In this document: in pieces, positions 19,195 through 28,338 of the stretch
How the letters are laid out: each line of letters opens with the position of its first letter
How positions within the stretch are numbered: the first letter of the stretch is position 1
NCBI GenBank assembly: GCA_943787205.1
Contig: CALSLN010000004.1
Coordinates: 62,001 to 126,000 of the forward strand
Source of the DNA: an uncultured Rhodospirillaceae bacterium
Lineage (GTDB): Bacteria; Pseudomonadota; Alphaproteobacteria; Rhodospirillales; Rhodospirillaceae
Direction of reading: 5' to 3'
DNA: 64,000 bases
Notes under the pieces: model-generated
Databases searched by the model: none
Seen by the model: the letters and a program-made list of their open reading frames with translations, nothing else
What the model was told of the DNA's origin: nothing
Translations under genes and position numbers: made by a program

Positions 19195-20097
19195 TCAGAC
19201 GTCGATGCTCCGTCCTTTTTTGCGAGAAAGGCTGGCGACGCCGTCACCGACCAAGTTCATTGTTACGACTGCTGTCACAATTGCGCCGGCCGGCACGATT
19301 AGCATCCAGGGCGCGCGGATCATGTATTGGCGGCTTTCGGCGAGCATGTTGCCCCAGGTCGGAACGCCGAGCGGGGCGCCAAGGCCAAGGAACGAAAGAG
19401 CGCTTTCAGCAATCAAGAGTCCGGCGAAATGGAAGGCAAATACGACGAAGAGACTAGCGCGTACGCCAGGCAGAACGTGTTTAAACATAATCGCCCAGCG
19501 GCTTACACCGGCCAGTCGCGCTGCTTGAACGTATTCGCGTTGGAACAGGCTTGAGGCCTCTGCATAGATGACCCGCATGTAAACGACCCAGGATAACAGC
19601 CCGAGCGTTAGGACGAGGGTCAAGAATCCTTGGCCAACGACCACGACCACACAGATCAAGATGATGAGTCCGGGAAGCGACTGCAGGGTATAGACGAATT
19701 GGTTTACTATAATTCTTAGGGCCCCCGGCTTTTCGGCTGCTAAAAGACCCAGGGTCGACCCAAGAAACAGGTTGATGACATTGGCGGTGAGGGCGCATGC
19801 CATAGACCATTGCAACCCATCGACCATGCGGGACCATAAATCGCGACCGAGGTGGTCACTGCCAAAGAAGTAGCCTTCCTGTCCTGGCGGCGTGAAGCGT
19901 TTTAGCAAGTCGCCTTGCATGGGGTCATGAGTCTGAAGGAATTGACCGAAGATCGCCAAGATTGCCAAGACCGTAAATAACGTGAAAGCGATGACGATTT
20001 CTGGATTGGCGACCTGGCGTACTTTTTCCCAGCTGAAGCTTTTACCCTCTTCAGTCCCGAGCAGTCCGCCTGTCCGGCTTACTTTAACCTCTGACAT
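19195..20097 (-). CDS. ABC transporter permease, DppC-like
   Basis: Inner-membrane permease of 300 residues for the peptide-type importer. It shows an N-terminal transmembrane segment (IVIAFTLFTVLAILAIFG), the GSDHLGRDLWSRMVDGLQWSM motif typical of DppC/OppC, about five further hydrophobic segments, and the EAA loop AARLAGVSRWAIMFKHVLPG, which contacts the ATPase. The end (NLVGDGVASLSRKK) matches the family pattern GDGLRDALDPR only loosely. It starts three bases after the partner permease stop and is intact. Confidence 0.9.
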   Translation of the reverse strand: MSEVKVSRTGGLLGTEEGKSFSWEKVRQVANPEIVIAFTLFTVLAILAIFGQFLQTHDPMQGDLLKRFTPPGQEGYFFGSDHLGRDLWSRMVDGLQWSMACALTANVINLFLGSTLGLLAAEKPGALRIIVNQFVYTLQSLPGLIILICVVVVVGQGFLTLVLTLGLLSWVVYMRVIYAEASSLFQREYVQAARLAGVSRWAIMFKHVLPGVRASLFVVFAFHFAGLLIAESALSFLGLGAPLGVPTWGNMLAESRQYMIRAPWMLIVPAGAIVTAVVTMNLVGDGVASLSRKKGRSIDV

Positions 20098-20100
20098 GAC

Positions 20101-21150
20101 TTAGTTCCCCTTCGTGCGTAGGCGTGGGTCAAGGAACTGGAAGCTCAGATCCGTCAAAGCATTTACCGCGAAAACGAGTGTCGCAATACAAAGCGCCAGC
20201 GATTGCACGACTGGAAAGTCGAGCGTTTGCGTCGCTTCAATGAGCAACCAGCCAATTCCCGGCCAGGCAAAGATAGTTTCTGTGATGACGGCGCCGCCCA
20301 TCAGAAAGGCAAACTGTGTCCCGATTAAAGCGGCCGCACCTAGGAGCGCGTTCGGGAGTGCATGGCGCCATAACAAAGTTCTGGCTGAGGCGCCTCCGGC
20401 GCGCGCAGTCCGAATATAGTCTTCACGCATCGCCTCAGCGGTGTTGGCGGCCACAACACGGGTCAAACTGGGCATGAGAAACCAAGCCAAACTCGCGGCA
20501 GGTAAGACCCAGGTTTTTGAGGGTATGGGTATTGGGATCGATAGAGTCTCAGTAATAGCCCACTCAATAACAGTGCCCCACTCCATGCCGAGGGATGGGA
20601 GCCATCGTAAATTGACGGCAAAAACTTGTATAAAAATGAGGGCGGTTACAAAGCCAGGGACACCCTGGAAGACGAATATGATTCCGGAAACACTCCTTCT
20701 GTCGGCGCGCTCAGGCTTGAAGCCGAGCCAAGCGCCTAAGGGAATCGCCACAATGATAGAGAAGGCCATAGCTAACCCGGCAATGAGCAAGGTCGCGGGC
20801 AGCATAGTCAGAACCTTTTCCATGGCGGGTTCGCCACTTGCTAACGACTTGCCAAAGTCGCCCTGCACCAGGTTCCCCATGTAGTTGAGGTACTGAACGA
20901 CCAGCGGCTTATCGAGGCCGTATTGTGCGCGAATCGCTTCAAGTTGCTCAGGTGTCGCATCGTTACCTGCGAGGACCAGGGCGGGATCGCCGGCCAGCCT
21001 GAGCATAAAGAACAGCAGAGTCGTCACAGTGAAAAGAAGGACCGCCAGCCTAATCAGCTGATGGAGAACCGGAACTAAGGGGCCCATTAAGGACTCCAGT
21101 GCTCCTCCGGATTGGACGTCCGGTGGAACGGTTTCTGCCGTTGAGCTCAT
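20101..21150 (-). CDS. ABC transporter permease, DppB-like
   Basis: Inner-membrane permease of about 349 residues, first gene of the importer operon. It carries the DppB order of features: an N-terminal segment (LIRLAVLLFTVTTLLFFMLRLAGDPA), YGLDKPLVVQYLNYMGNLVQGDFGKSL, and the EAA loop TARAGGASARTLLWRHALPNAL. I start at ATG 21150 (MSSTAETVPPD), which has a clear AGGAG six bases upstream. The reading frame stays open 28 codons further, but that extension contains a run of seven asparagines from a trinucleotide repeat and has no good ribosome-binding site. No substrate-binding protein gene is present in the operon or immediately upstream. Confidence 0.9.
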   Translation of the reverse strand: MSSTAETVPPDVQSGGALESLMGPLVPVLHQLIRLAVLLFTVTTLLFFMLRLAGDPALVLAGNDATPEQLEAIRAQYGLDKPLVVQYLNYMGNLVQGDFGKSLASGEPAMEKVLTMLPATLLIAGLAMAFSIIVAIPLGAWLGFKPERADRRSVSGIIFVFQGVPGFVTALIFIQVFAVNLRWLPSLGMEWGTVIEWAITETLSIPIPIPSKTWVLPAASLAWFLMPSLTRVVAANTAEAMREDYIRTARAGGASARTLLWRHALPNALLGAAALIGTQFAFLMGGAVITETIFAWPGIGWLLIEATQTLDFPVVQSLALCIATLVFAVNALTDLSFQFLDPRLRTKGN

Positions 21151-21170
21151 GCCTCTCCTGCGTTCTTGAC

Positions 21171-21192
21171 TATTATTATTGTTATTGTTGTT
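21171..21192. repeat. Trinucleotide microsatellite in the leader of the permease operon
   Basis: The plus strand reads TAT-TAT-TAT-T followed by GTTATTGTTGTT, an AAT/AAC-type triplet repeat on the minus strand. It lies about 20 bases upstream of the chosen DppB-like start, in the likely 5' untranslated region. If the gene started further upstream it would encode seven asparagines. Confidence 0.7.
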
Positions 21193-21434
21193 TTTATGTT
21201 TTCCTCGAAGATGCCTTCTATACGACACCTTCATCCCCGCTTATCGAAAACCGGCTAGGTGATCGATGCCTGACCATAATTCGCGTGTCGGGGAACGCAA
21301 GCGAAAGCGACGTCAGGTCTTTGCTTTGTGATCCCTTGGAATTCTAAGGCCGGTGGTGTATCCCCGAAGCATATCAGAGTGCCGATTGGTGAAGATGGGC
21401 CGAATCGGTTTTATAAGGTGTAGAGGACGAAAAA

Positions 21435-22442
21435 ATGGCTGTTCGTATAGCAATGAATGGGTTTGGCCGCATCGGGCGTATGGTTTTTCGCGCATTGGCC
21501 GAATCTGGACGGGATGATATCGAGGTTGTCGCAATCAACGACCTTGGGTCGGCTGAAGACAACGCTCACATGCTCCGATTCGATTCGGTTCATGGGCGGC
21601 TCCCAGTCGACGTCGACGTGTCCGGCGATACGATGACGGTCGGCGACCGTAGCGTTAAGGTGCTGGCCGAACGTGATCCATCTGGGTTGCCTTGGGGGGA
21701 TCTTGGCGTCGATATCGTGGCTGAGTGCACTGGGATCTTCTCCGACAAAGACAAAGCTGCTGTCCACCTTGATGCGGGTGCTAAGCGGGTGCTTGTGTCG
21801 GCACCTTCGAAAGGCGCTGATCTCACCGTTGTCTATGGCGTGAACCATCAGAAACTGACAGCTGACCACTTGGTCGTCTCCAATGCCTCGTGCACGACAA
21901 ACTGCCTGGCGCCGGTCGCTCATGTTCTGAACCAGGAATTCGGCCTGAACCATGGCTACATGACGACGATCCACGCCTTTACGGGTGACCAGAGAACAGT
22001 TGATACGTTGCATTCAGATTTGCGGCGGGCTCGGGCTGCATCTGTCAGCATGATTCCAACGTCAACCGGCGCAGCGAGAGCGGTCGGTGAAGTGCTTCCA
22101 GAATTGAAAGGCAAGCTCGATGGCTCTGCCATTCGTGTGCCCACGCCGAATGTCTCCATGATCGACCTCAAGTGCGTCTTGGGTAAGACTGTGACCGAGG
22201 CTGATGTTAATGGAGCGATGCAGGCAGCTGCAGATGGACCGCTCAAAGGTGTTCTCGCCGTTAATGAGTTGCCGCTTGTCTCGATCGATTTCAATCACAA
22301 CCCAGCCAGCTCAACCTTTGATGCTACGCAAACGAAAGTTCTCGAAGGGAACTTCGTGCGGGTTCTATCGTGGTACGACAACGAGTGGGGATTCTCGAAC
22401 CGCATGCTCGATACACTCGCGGCTATGGGTAAACTTATCTAA
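21435..22442 (+). CDS. gap: Glyceraldehyde-3-phosphate dehydrogenase, type I
   Basis: This glycolytic and gluconeogenic enzyme interconverts glyceraldehyde-3-phosphate and 1,3-bisphosphoglycerate with NAD+. It has 335 residues, the normal length. The Rossmann start is [18 protein letters not shown] ([19 protein letters not shown]). The catalytic block [12 protein letters not shown] holds the active-site cysteine, with the partner histidine in [11 protein letters not shown]. The C-terminal [12 protein letters not shown] is also conserved. An AGAGGACG ribosome-binding sequence precedes ATG 21435. pgk follows directly with only a few bases between, as in many alphaproteobacteria. Confidence 0.97.
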   Translation: MAVRIAMNGFGRIGRMVFRALAESGRDDIEVVAINDLGSAEDNAHMLRFDSVHGRLPVDVDVSGDTMTVGDRSVKVLAERDPSGLPWGDLGVDIVAECTGIFSDKDKAAVHLDAGAKRVLVSAPSKGADLTVVYGVNHQKLTADHLVVSNASCTTNCLAPVAHVLNQEFGLNHGYMTTIHAFTGDQRTVDTLHSDLRRARAASVSMIPTSTGAARAVGEVLPELKGKLDGSAIRVPTPNVSMIDLKCVLGKTVTEADVNGAMQAAADGPLKGVLAVNELPLVSIDFNHNPASSTFDATQTKVLEGNFVRVLSWYDNEWGFSNRMLDTLAAMGKLI

Positions 22443-22446
22443 GGAC

Positions 22447-23643
22447 TTGCGGTGTCCTGCGTTTCGCACACTCGATGATCTAAAGGTGGATGGACTTCGC
22501 GTTCTTGTGCGCGGAGACTTGAATGTACCTATGGCTGACGGACGCGTCACAGATTCAACGCGTCTGGACCGGCTTGCCCCCACACTCATAGAGCTGTCCG
22601 ATAAGGGGGCGCGGGTCGTTGTCTTGTCGCACTTTGGTCGCCCTAAAGGTGAAGTCCAGGCAGGCATGTCGCTCAAGCCAGTTGCCGATGTCCTCGGTCA
22701 AATTTTAGAACGCGACATTGCGTTCGCAAACGATTGTATCGGTCAAGCGGCTGAAAGTGTGGTCAACAGTATGGCGTCTCGGGATATCGCTGTGCTTGAG
22801 AACCTCAGGTTCCACGCTGGCGAAGAATCCAATGCGCCTGACTTTGCGCGAGCACTGGCTGACTTGGGCGATGTGTATGTTAACGACGCATTTTCCGCGG
22901 CTCATCGCGCGCATGCCTCGACTGAACAATTGGCGCACCTCCTTCCAAATGCGGCTGGCCGACAAATGCAGGCTGAATTGGATGCTCTCAGTGCTGCGCT
23001 TGATAAACCAGATCGACCCGTCGCGGCTGTCGTCGGTGGGGCTAAGGTTTCGTCGAAGCTGACTGTCCTTGGTCATCTTCTTGATAAAGTCGATGTGCTG
23101 ATTATTGGCGGTGGCATGGCCAACACGTTTCTCCATGCCCAAGGGATTGAGGTCGGTGCTTCGCTTTGCGAACCTGACCTTGCCGATACAGCATCTGCGA
23201 TCATGGAAAAAGCCAAGCGCGCTGGATGTGAAATTGTATTGCCTGTTGATGCGGTTGTTGCATCAGGTTTAGGGAAAGATGTTGAAACGACCGTGTGTGC
23301 CGTCACCGCGGTTCCGCACACGAAAATGATTCTCGATATTGGTCCTGACAGCATCGCTGATCTCGAGGCGCGTCTTAAAACATGCAAAACAGTGGTTTGG
23401 AATGGACCGCTCGGCGCTTTTGAATTCAAGCCGTTTGATGTTGGGACTAATCGCGTTGCTGTTGCGGCTGCGGATCTCACAACGTCGGGCAAATTGGTTT
23501 CGGTCGCGGGAGGCGGGGATACCGTCGCGGCGTTGAATGGCGCTGGCGTAACAGACCGCTTTACTTATGTTTCAACGGCTGGCGGTGCGTTCCTGGAGTG
23601 GCTTGAGGGCAAGACCCTGCCCGGCGTCAAGGTGCTGAGCTAG
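22447..23643 (+). CDS. pgk: Phosphoglycerate kinase
   Basis: Transfers phosphate from 1,3-bisphosphoglycerate to ADP; cytosolic; about 398 residues. [31 protein letters not shown] opens the protein, SHFGRPKG is the N-domain substrate motif, and the ATP-binding part has [19 protein letters not shown] and [11 protein letters not shown]. The usual R-V-D-L-N-V-P reads R-G-D-L-N-V-P here, a change at a conserved position. The start is uncertain. TTG 22447 is in frame but sits against the AAGGA. GTG 22452 has ideal spacing to the same AAGGA, but needs removal of one base near 22456-22458 to read [10 protein letters not shown], the usual N-terminus. I suspect an indel there. Confidence 0.92.
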   Translation: MRCPAFRTLDDLKVDGLRVLVRGDLNVPMADGRVTDSTRLDRLAPTLIELSDKGARVVVLSHFGRPKGEVQAGMSLKPVADVLGQILERDIAFANDCIGQAAESVVNSMASRDIAVLENLRFHAGEESNAPDFARALADLGDVYVNDAFSAAHRAHASTEQLAHLLPNAAGRQMQAELDALSAALDKPDRPVAAVVGGAKVSSKLTVLGHLLDKVDVLIIGGGMANTFLHAQGIEVGASLCEPDLADTASAIMEKAKRAGCEIVLPVDAVVASGLGKDVETTVCAVTAVPHTKMILDIGPDSIADLEARLKTCKTVVWNGPLGAFEFKPFDVGTNRVAVAAADLTTSGKLVSVAGGGDTVAALNGAGVTDRFTYVSTAGGAFLEWLEGKTLPGVKVLS

Positions 23644-23696
23644 CGTGGGGTGGATGGATCGTATGCAACGCCCCATTTTTGACCAACCAGAACGCC

Positions 23697-25415
23697 ATGT
23701 CTTTTCGTAACTTACTCGACCGGTTCTTGGGTCCTTCACAGACCCAAAAAAATATCGCTATTCAGGTGAACGACGTCGGTGCGAGATTGGCGCAGAAGGG
23801 TTTGCTTGACGAAGCGGTATTGAATTTTACGAGTGCCGTGAGCATTGACTCCATGGTGCCTGAGTTTTGGTCAAATCTAGGAAATGCGCTCCATTTCTCT
23901 GGGGAGTCTGAGTCAGCTTGTCAATGCTTCGAGAAAGGAAGCAAGCTGAAAGGAGCGTCTGCACACCTGTATGACAATTGGGGTGGCGCATTAGCCGACT
24001 TGGGGCGCTTCACGGAAGCAGTACAGGCTCACAAGAAGGCGTTAGCGATTGACGCCACCGTTCCAGACTCGCTTTCGAATCTTGGAAATGCATACAGGGC
24101 GATGGGTCGTATAGAAGATGCATTGATGAATTTGGATGCAGCCGTTGCGATGGCGCCGAATTCAAGAGTTATCGCAAGTGCGCGCCTATATACACTTAAT
24201 TTTCTAACGCAGTTATCTAACGAAGATGTTGCCTACGCCCATAGGTGTTGGCCGGGCGCGCGGACTGAAGTCGCTGGTTCTTTCTCGAATGATCCGGATC
24301 CTGCGAGAGTGCTGCGGATCGGCTATGTTTCGTCAGATTTCAGATTGCATTCCTGTGCCAATTTTATTCTGCCATTGCTTGAGCAGCATGACCGGTTAGG
24401 TTTCCATGTGACTGCGTTTAGCGGCGTTGAAAGTCCCGACGGTGTTGCTAAACGAATGGCATCATCGGTTGATGTTTGGGTCAACGTATCGGCGCTGTCC
24501 GATCAAGAGTTTTACAGCGAAGTGCAGAGTCGATCGATCGATTTGCTGATCGACTGCAGTGGCCACACAAGCCAAACAAGATTGGCGTCATTCCTCTTGA
24601 AGCCAGCGCCGGTGCAAATCTCGTGGCTTGGGTACCCCAATACGACAGGTCTGTCGGCTATGGATGCGAAGCTGACAGATGCTGTCGCAACGCCGGCAGA
24701 TATGGCGCATCTATTTTCCGAGAATCTAATTCCCCTGCCTGATGGGTTTCATAGCTACCGTCCCGTCAAAGGCGCGCCCGCGACTGCGCCCTTACCTATG
24801 GTGAAAAACGGATACCCGACCTTTGGCGCATTTCATAATCTGGCGAAAATGTCAGATCGAACTCTTGCTTTATTCGCTGAGGTGTTGCGCGTCGTCCCCA
24901 ATGCGCGATTGCTTGTGAAGTCGAAATCCTTTTCTGACTCAGACGTAAGGATATTGTTTGAAAGTAAGTGCACAAAGTTTGGGTTAGACCCAGAACGGAT
25001 AGAGACACGCCCATGGCGGCTAAATTCGGAAGATCATCTCTCTGATTTTGCTGACATAGACATTGCTCTTGATGCGACGCCATACAATGGAACCACGACG
25101 ACATGTGAGGCGCTTTGGATGGGTGTGCCGGTTGTCACGTTGCTCGGCGACAGGCCGGCCAGCCGGGTTAGCGCCAGTCTTCTCACCCAGATTAAGCATT
25201 CAGAGTGGATTGCAGAAGACGATGAAGAGTATGTCCGAATTGCTAGGGAGCTTGTCGAAGACCAAAGCCGTTTGGCGCGAATTCGGAACACCCTCCGGGA
25301 TGACGTGCTGCAGTCTTCGCTCGGGGATGCCAAGGTGTTTGCGCGGTCTGTCGAAGATGCTTACCGATCGCTTTGGCGCGGTTGGTGTGAGAAGCAGGTA
25401 AGCGCTTCAAGTTAA
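23697..25415 (+). CDS. TPR protein with GT41 (O-GlcNAc transferase/SPINDLY-like) domain
   Basis: A 572-residue protein, presumably cytosolic, that should transfer a sugar to protein Ser/Thr. Residues from about 20 to 180 form TPR repeats (LDEAVLNFTSAVSIDSMVPEFWSNLGNAL; FTEAVQAHKKALAIDATVPDSLSNLGNAY). The rest is a full GT41 catalytic region: LRIGYVSSDFRLHSCANF, CSGHTSQTRLASFLLKPAPV, WLGYPNTTGLSAMD, FGAFHNLAKMS, and DIALDATPYNGTTTTCEALW with MGVPVVTLLGDRPASRVSASLL. These are the canonical donor-binding blocks. ATG 23697 is preferred over a TTG six codons upstream. It follows pgk by 53 bases; a metabolic link is not implied. Confidence 0.88.
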   Translation: MSFRNLLDRFLGPSQTQKNIAIQVNDVGARLAQKGLLDEAVLNFTSAVSIDSMVPEFWSNLGNALHFSGESESACQCFEKGSKLKGASAHLYDNWGGALADLGRFTEAVQAHKKALAIDATVPDSLSNLGNAYRAMGRIEDALMNLDAAVAMAPNSRVIASARLYTLNFLTQLSNEDVAYAHRCWPGARTEVAGSFSNDPDPARVLRIGYVSSDFRLHSCANFILPLLEQHDRLGFHVTAFSGVESPDGVAKRMASSVDVWVNVSALSDQEFYSEVQSRSIDLLIDCSGHTSQTRLASFLLKPAPVQISWLGYPNTTGLSAMDAKLTDAVATPADMAHLFSENLIPLPDGFHSYRPVKGAPATAPLPMVKNGYPTFGAFHNLAKMSDRTLALFAEVLRVVPNARLLVKSKSFSDSDVRILFESKCTKFGLDPERIETRPWRLNSEDHLSDFADIDIALDATPYNGTTTTCEALWMGVPVVTLLGDRPASRVSASLLTQIKHSEWIAEDDEEYVRIARELVEDQSRLARIRNTLRDDVLQSSLGDAKVFARSVEDAYRSLWRGWCEKQVSASS

Positions 25416-25430
25416 ACGATGTGTCGCAGT

Positions 25431-26387
25431 TTACTTGCGGTCAGGCACACGACCCATGGCGATAAATTTGTCCCGCCTCCGCGCCCTAAGCTGACCACCC
25501 TCAAGCTTGAGCAACTCGTCCAAATGGCGTTCAAGCGTGTCGCCAACTAATTGATAAACAGCCTGTGTGTTGCGATGTGCGCCCCCAACTGGTTCAGAGA
25601 TAATGCCGTCAATGACATCAAGTCGATCCAGATCTTGGGCCGTGAGTTTGAGAGCTTCGGCAGCGGACTTGGCTTGATCGCCGTCGCGCCACAGAATCGA
25701 GGCGCAGCCTTCCGGTGAAATAACCGAGTAAATTGAATGTTCGAGCATCAGCACTTTGTTGCCGGTGGCTAACGCAATAGCGCCGCCCGATCCACCTTCG
25801 CCAATAATGACACAGATGACGGGAACGCGGAGATCGAGGCTAGTTTCAATTGATCTTGCGATGGCCTCGGCTTGGCCACGCTCTTCTGCGCCGACGCCGG
25901 GGTATGCGCCGGCTGTGTCTACAAATGTTATAACGGGAACGCCGAAGCGGTCTGCCAGTTCCATGAGGCGCTTGGCTTTTCTGTAGCCTTCCGGCCGTGC
26001 CATGCCAAAGTTATGAGTAAGGCGGGTTTCTGTGTCACGACCCTTCTCTTGGCCCAATATCATCACCGATCGTCCGCGAAAGCGGCCGAGCCCACCGATG
26101 ATCGCCGCATCTTCTGAATAGTTGCGGTCTCCTGCCAACGGCATGAAGTCTGAAATCAATGCGCCAACGTAATCGAGGCAGTGCGGCCTATCCGGATGGC
26201 GTGCCACTTGGGTCTTCTGCCAGGGCGTAAGTTTGGCGTATGTCGCCTTGAGGTCCTTGTCGACCTTGCCCTCAAGTCGGCTGACTTCTTCCGCAATGTT
26301 GACGCCATCAGCGTCGCTCATGTGACGCAGTTCAGCAATCTTGCCTTCTAGCTCAGCGATGGGCTTTTCGAACTCGAGAAAGTGCAT
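25431..26387 (-). CDS. accA: Acetyl-CoA carboxylase carboxyltransferase subunit alpha
   Basis: Alpha subunit of the carboxyltransferase that moves CO2 from carboxybiotin to acetyl-CoA in fatty-acid synthesis. It has 318 residues, the normal size. The typical AccA sequence runs from MHFLEFEKPIAELEGKIAELR through RHPDRPHCLDYVG, GGLGRFRGRSVMILGQEKGRDTETR, NFGMARPEGYRKAKRLM, DTAGAYPGVGAEERGQAEAIA and GEGGSGGAIALATGN. It is a stand-alone gene here; accD is not in the window. Confidence 0.97.
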   Translation of the reverse strand: MHFLEFEKPIAELEGKIAELRHMSDADGVNIAEEVSRLEGKVDKDLKATYAKLTPWQKTQVARHPDRPHCLDYVGALISDFMPLAGDRNYSEDAAIIGGLGRFRGRSVMILGQEKGRDTETRLTHNFGMARPEGYRKAKRLMELADRFGVPVITFVDTAGAYPGVGAEERGQAEAIARSIETSLDLRVPVICVIIGEGGSGGAIALATGNKVLMLEHSIYSVISPEGCASILWRDGDQAKSAAEALKLTAQDLDRLDVIDGIISEPVGGAHRNTQAVYQLVGDTLERHLDELLKLEGGQLRARRRDKFIAMGRVPDRK

Positions 26388-26446
26388 ATGTACTCCAGCT
26401 TCGCCCGAACAGTTAGTGGGCGGCGCGCATCCTTGTTAACGGGGCC

Positions 26447-27379
26447 TTATATGTCAACTTTAGCCTGGCGGCTATTGGTTAAGAAATGGGCTTTTGGTTC
26501 TCTATGTTGGGCGGGCTGTATGGTGCCAGAGTTTCGGCGCAAACCGGCCAAAATTCCTTCGTAGTCAGGCTCTAAATCCGGCGAAAGGACGCCATGGCGT
26601 ATGGCAAAATCCAATATGACCAGCGAGACATTAAATTTGAAGGTGCTCCCGTTGCGAATCAGATCGAGCGTCTCTTCAATCGCCATCAGCCTAAAGTCTG
26701 CAATTTCACCGTCCTGATTGGTCGGGGTGAAGGTGTCAGGTACGCACAGGTCGTAACAGAACAGCGTGTCTGGCTTCAGCCCACTCTCGTTCTCGAAGCA
26801 ATAGGTAACCGTGCCCACTGGCAATGACCGTTCGGCTAGCGCGCGAGGCAAGTTTGCTTCCTCTGCACATTCCTTGATTAAATTTTCCATCAGCGACAGT
26901 GCTGCGGGTTGGCCACCCGCCACCATATTGTCCAGTTTATTGGGTTCAATCCGGCGGTCAGAGCTCCGCTTGCCAATCCACATATGGATACCGGTTGGCT
27001 TTTCGACATAACCATTCAGATGCACACCATAGGCGCGAACGCCAAAAATTGGGGCAAGGCCGCGATCTAAGTGGAAGTGGGTCGGCCCGGACCAAGTGTC
27101 GCGTACAGGATATATTTCGTCGCGTAGCTTCCTGATGATTCCGGCGTTGACCCAATTCGTTGCTACCTCCTTTAGCGCCGCTGATCGCATTTCAGGTGTT
27201 GTGAGGCGTTCAACGAAGGAAGCCGTGGTGTCCGTGATTAAAAACACGCCTGGTTCTGCGATGAGATGCTCAACGAAGTGTGCCTTAATCCAGCCCACCG
27301 TTTGTGAGTTGATCTGAAAAGGGATGAAACCGGACAGGTCGTAGTCATTACAGACCCGAATTCGCTCAAGAAAACTCAT
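26447..27379 (-). CDS. Nudix hydrolase, DUF4743/TNR3-like
   Basis: This 310-residue protein has an N-terminal DUF4743-like region (WSGPTHFHLDRGLAPIFGVRAYGVHLNGYVEK) and a Nudix box, AGGQPAALSLMENLIKECAEEANLP, near residue 165. The box fits G-x5-E-x7-(R/K)E-x2-EE-x-G/A. The family includes the Nudix domain of fungal thiamine pyrophosphokinase Tnr3, which acts on damaged thiamine diphosphate. Such a housekeeping role is possible but not shown. I take ATG 27379 (MSFLERIRVC) rather than the upstream TTG at 27397. It diverges from the following membrane-protein gene. Confidence 0.85.
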   Translation of the reverse strand: MSFLERIRVCNDYDLSGFIPFQINSQTVGWIKAHFVEHLIAEPGVFLITDTTASFVERLTTPEMRSAALKEVATNWVNAGIIRKLRDEIYPVRDTWSGPTHFHLDRGLAPIFGVRAYGVHLNGYVEKPTGIHMWIGKRSSDRRIEPNKLDNMVAGGQPAALSLMENLIKECAEEANLPRALAERSLPVGTVTYCFENESGLKPDTLFCYDLCVPDTFTPTNQDGEIADFRLMAIEETLDLIRNGSTFKFNVSLVILDFAIRHGVLSPDLEPDYEGILAGLRRNSGTIQPAQHREPKAHFLTNSRQAKVDI

Positions 27380-27495
27380 AACGGCTTTGTTCAACAATCG
27401 TTCAGGGTGGGTTTATGGCGGTAACCGGCTATGATCCTTATAGTCTTGTCACAGAGACACGCAATTCTTACCGCACCGTTTGGTTAAGGCCCGTC

Positions 27496-28314
27496 ATGGA
27501 AAACAAGATTAAGTCGATTCTGCATTGGGGTGTTTTTGTTCTCGCTGTTGCAGTGACCACCGGCTGGCTAGTTCTGTGTCTCACCTATTTGACGCGCTTG
27601 GGTTGGGACGGGTTGCTGTCTCTTGAGCCTGGTGCCCTCGCGGCGACGCTAGCCGCCGCTGCCGGACCTCCGGTCGCTTTATGGCTCATTCTCGTGGTTA
27701 CGGCACAGCGCCAAGAACTTGTTGGTCTTCGCAGAGCTGTGCTTGATTTCGGGGTCGCTATTCGCCGCGGGCAAGACCATGCGGAAACTAATGGTCGGGC
27801 CTTGCTTGAAGTCACTGCCGCGACAAGGCGTCAGGCAGCCCAAGACGGTTTGAATGTCGCCCTCGATGATTTGGCCTCGCATGCATCTGTTGTGGCTGAG
27901 CGGCTCGGTGTTTTGGACCCTGACGACTTGGCTTCGGCGTGGGCACGTTATGGGTCTGGAGATAGGTGGGCTCTGTTGCGGCCATTTTTGGACCGTGCGG
28001 CTCTAGAAGTTGATTTTGGCGACAGACTTACCAGTGCGCTGAGTGAGGACGCACAGGCCAAACTCGCTGCGGCGGCTTTTGTGCGGCGTCTCGGTCTGAT
28101 GCGCGCACGTGACGGAATTCCTGCAGAACAGAAACTTATTCAAGAAATCCTAGGGGACGGACCAGTGGCATTGGTTGCGCATCTGTTCGCTGGCGATATG
28201 GGCAGTACGGTCAGTGTTGAAGAGGCGGACCCGTCGGACCACGAGAACGGCACGATTGACGATAGGTTGGGGCCACAGCCGACGCTTTTTCAGCCTGAAT
28301 CAAAGTCCGCATAG
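27496..28314 (+). CDS. Hypothetical membrane protein with two N-terminal transmembrane segments
   Basis: About 272 residues starting MENKIKSILHWG. Two hydrophobic segments (WGVFVLAVAVTTGWLVLCLTYL and LAATLAAAAGPPVALWLILVV) anchor a long, mostly helical, charged domain (VVTAQRQELVGLRRAVLDFG onwards) that is probably cytoplasmic. It ends in an acidic tail. I do not recognise the family. The frame is open from an earlier ATG at 27415, but 27496 fits the hydrophobic topology better. The next gene follows after 24 bases and both may be co-transcribed. Confidence 0.65.
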   Translation: MENKIKSILHWGVFVLAVAVTTGWLVLCLTYLTRLGWDGLLSLEPGALAATLAAAAGPPVALWLILVVTAQRQELVGLRRAVLDFGVAIRRGQDHAETNGRALLEVTAATRRQAAQDGLNVALDDLASHASVVAERLGVLDPDDLASAWARYGSGDRWALLRPFLDRAALEVDFGDRLTSALSEDAQAKLAAAAFVRRLGLMRARDGIPAEQKLIQEILGDGPVALVAHLFAGDMGSTVSVEEADPSDHENGTIDDRLGPQPTLFQPESKSA

Positions 28315-28338
28315 CAGGCTCCGGGAAAGGTCGAAACC

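Noticed and set aside
21151..21234. Permease start with an asparagine run
   Set aside because: The polyasparagine comes from a triplet repeat, and the AGGAG sequence clearly serves ATG 21150.
22204..22446. N-terminal extension of the pgk reading frame overlapping gap
   Set aside because: It lies entirely inside gap in another frame and does not resemble phosphoglycerate kinase; the true start is near 22447-22452.
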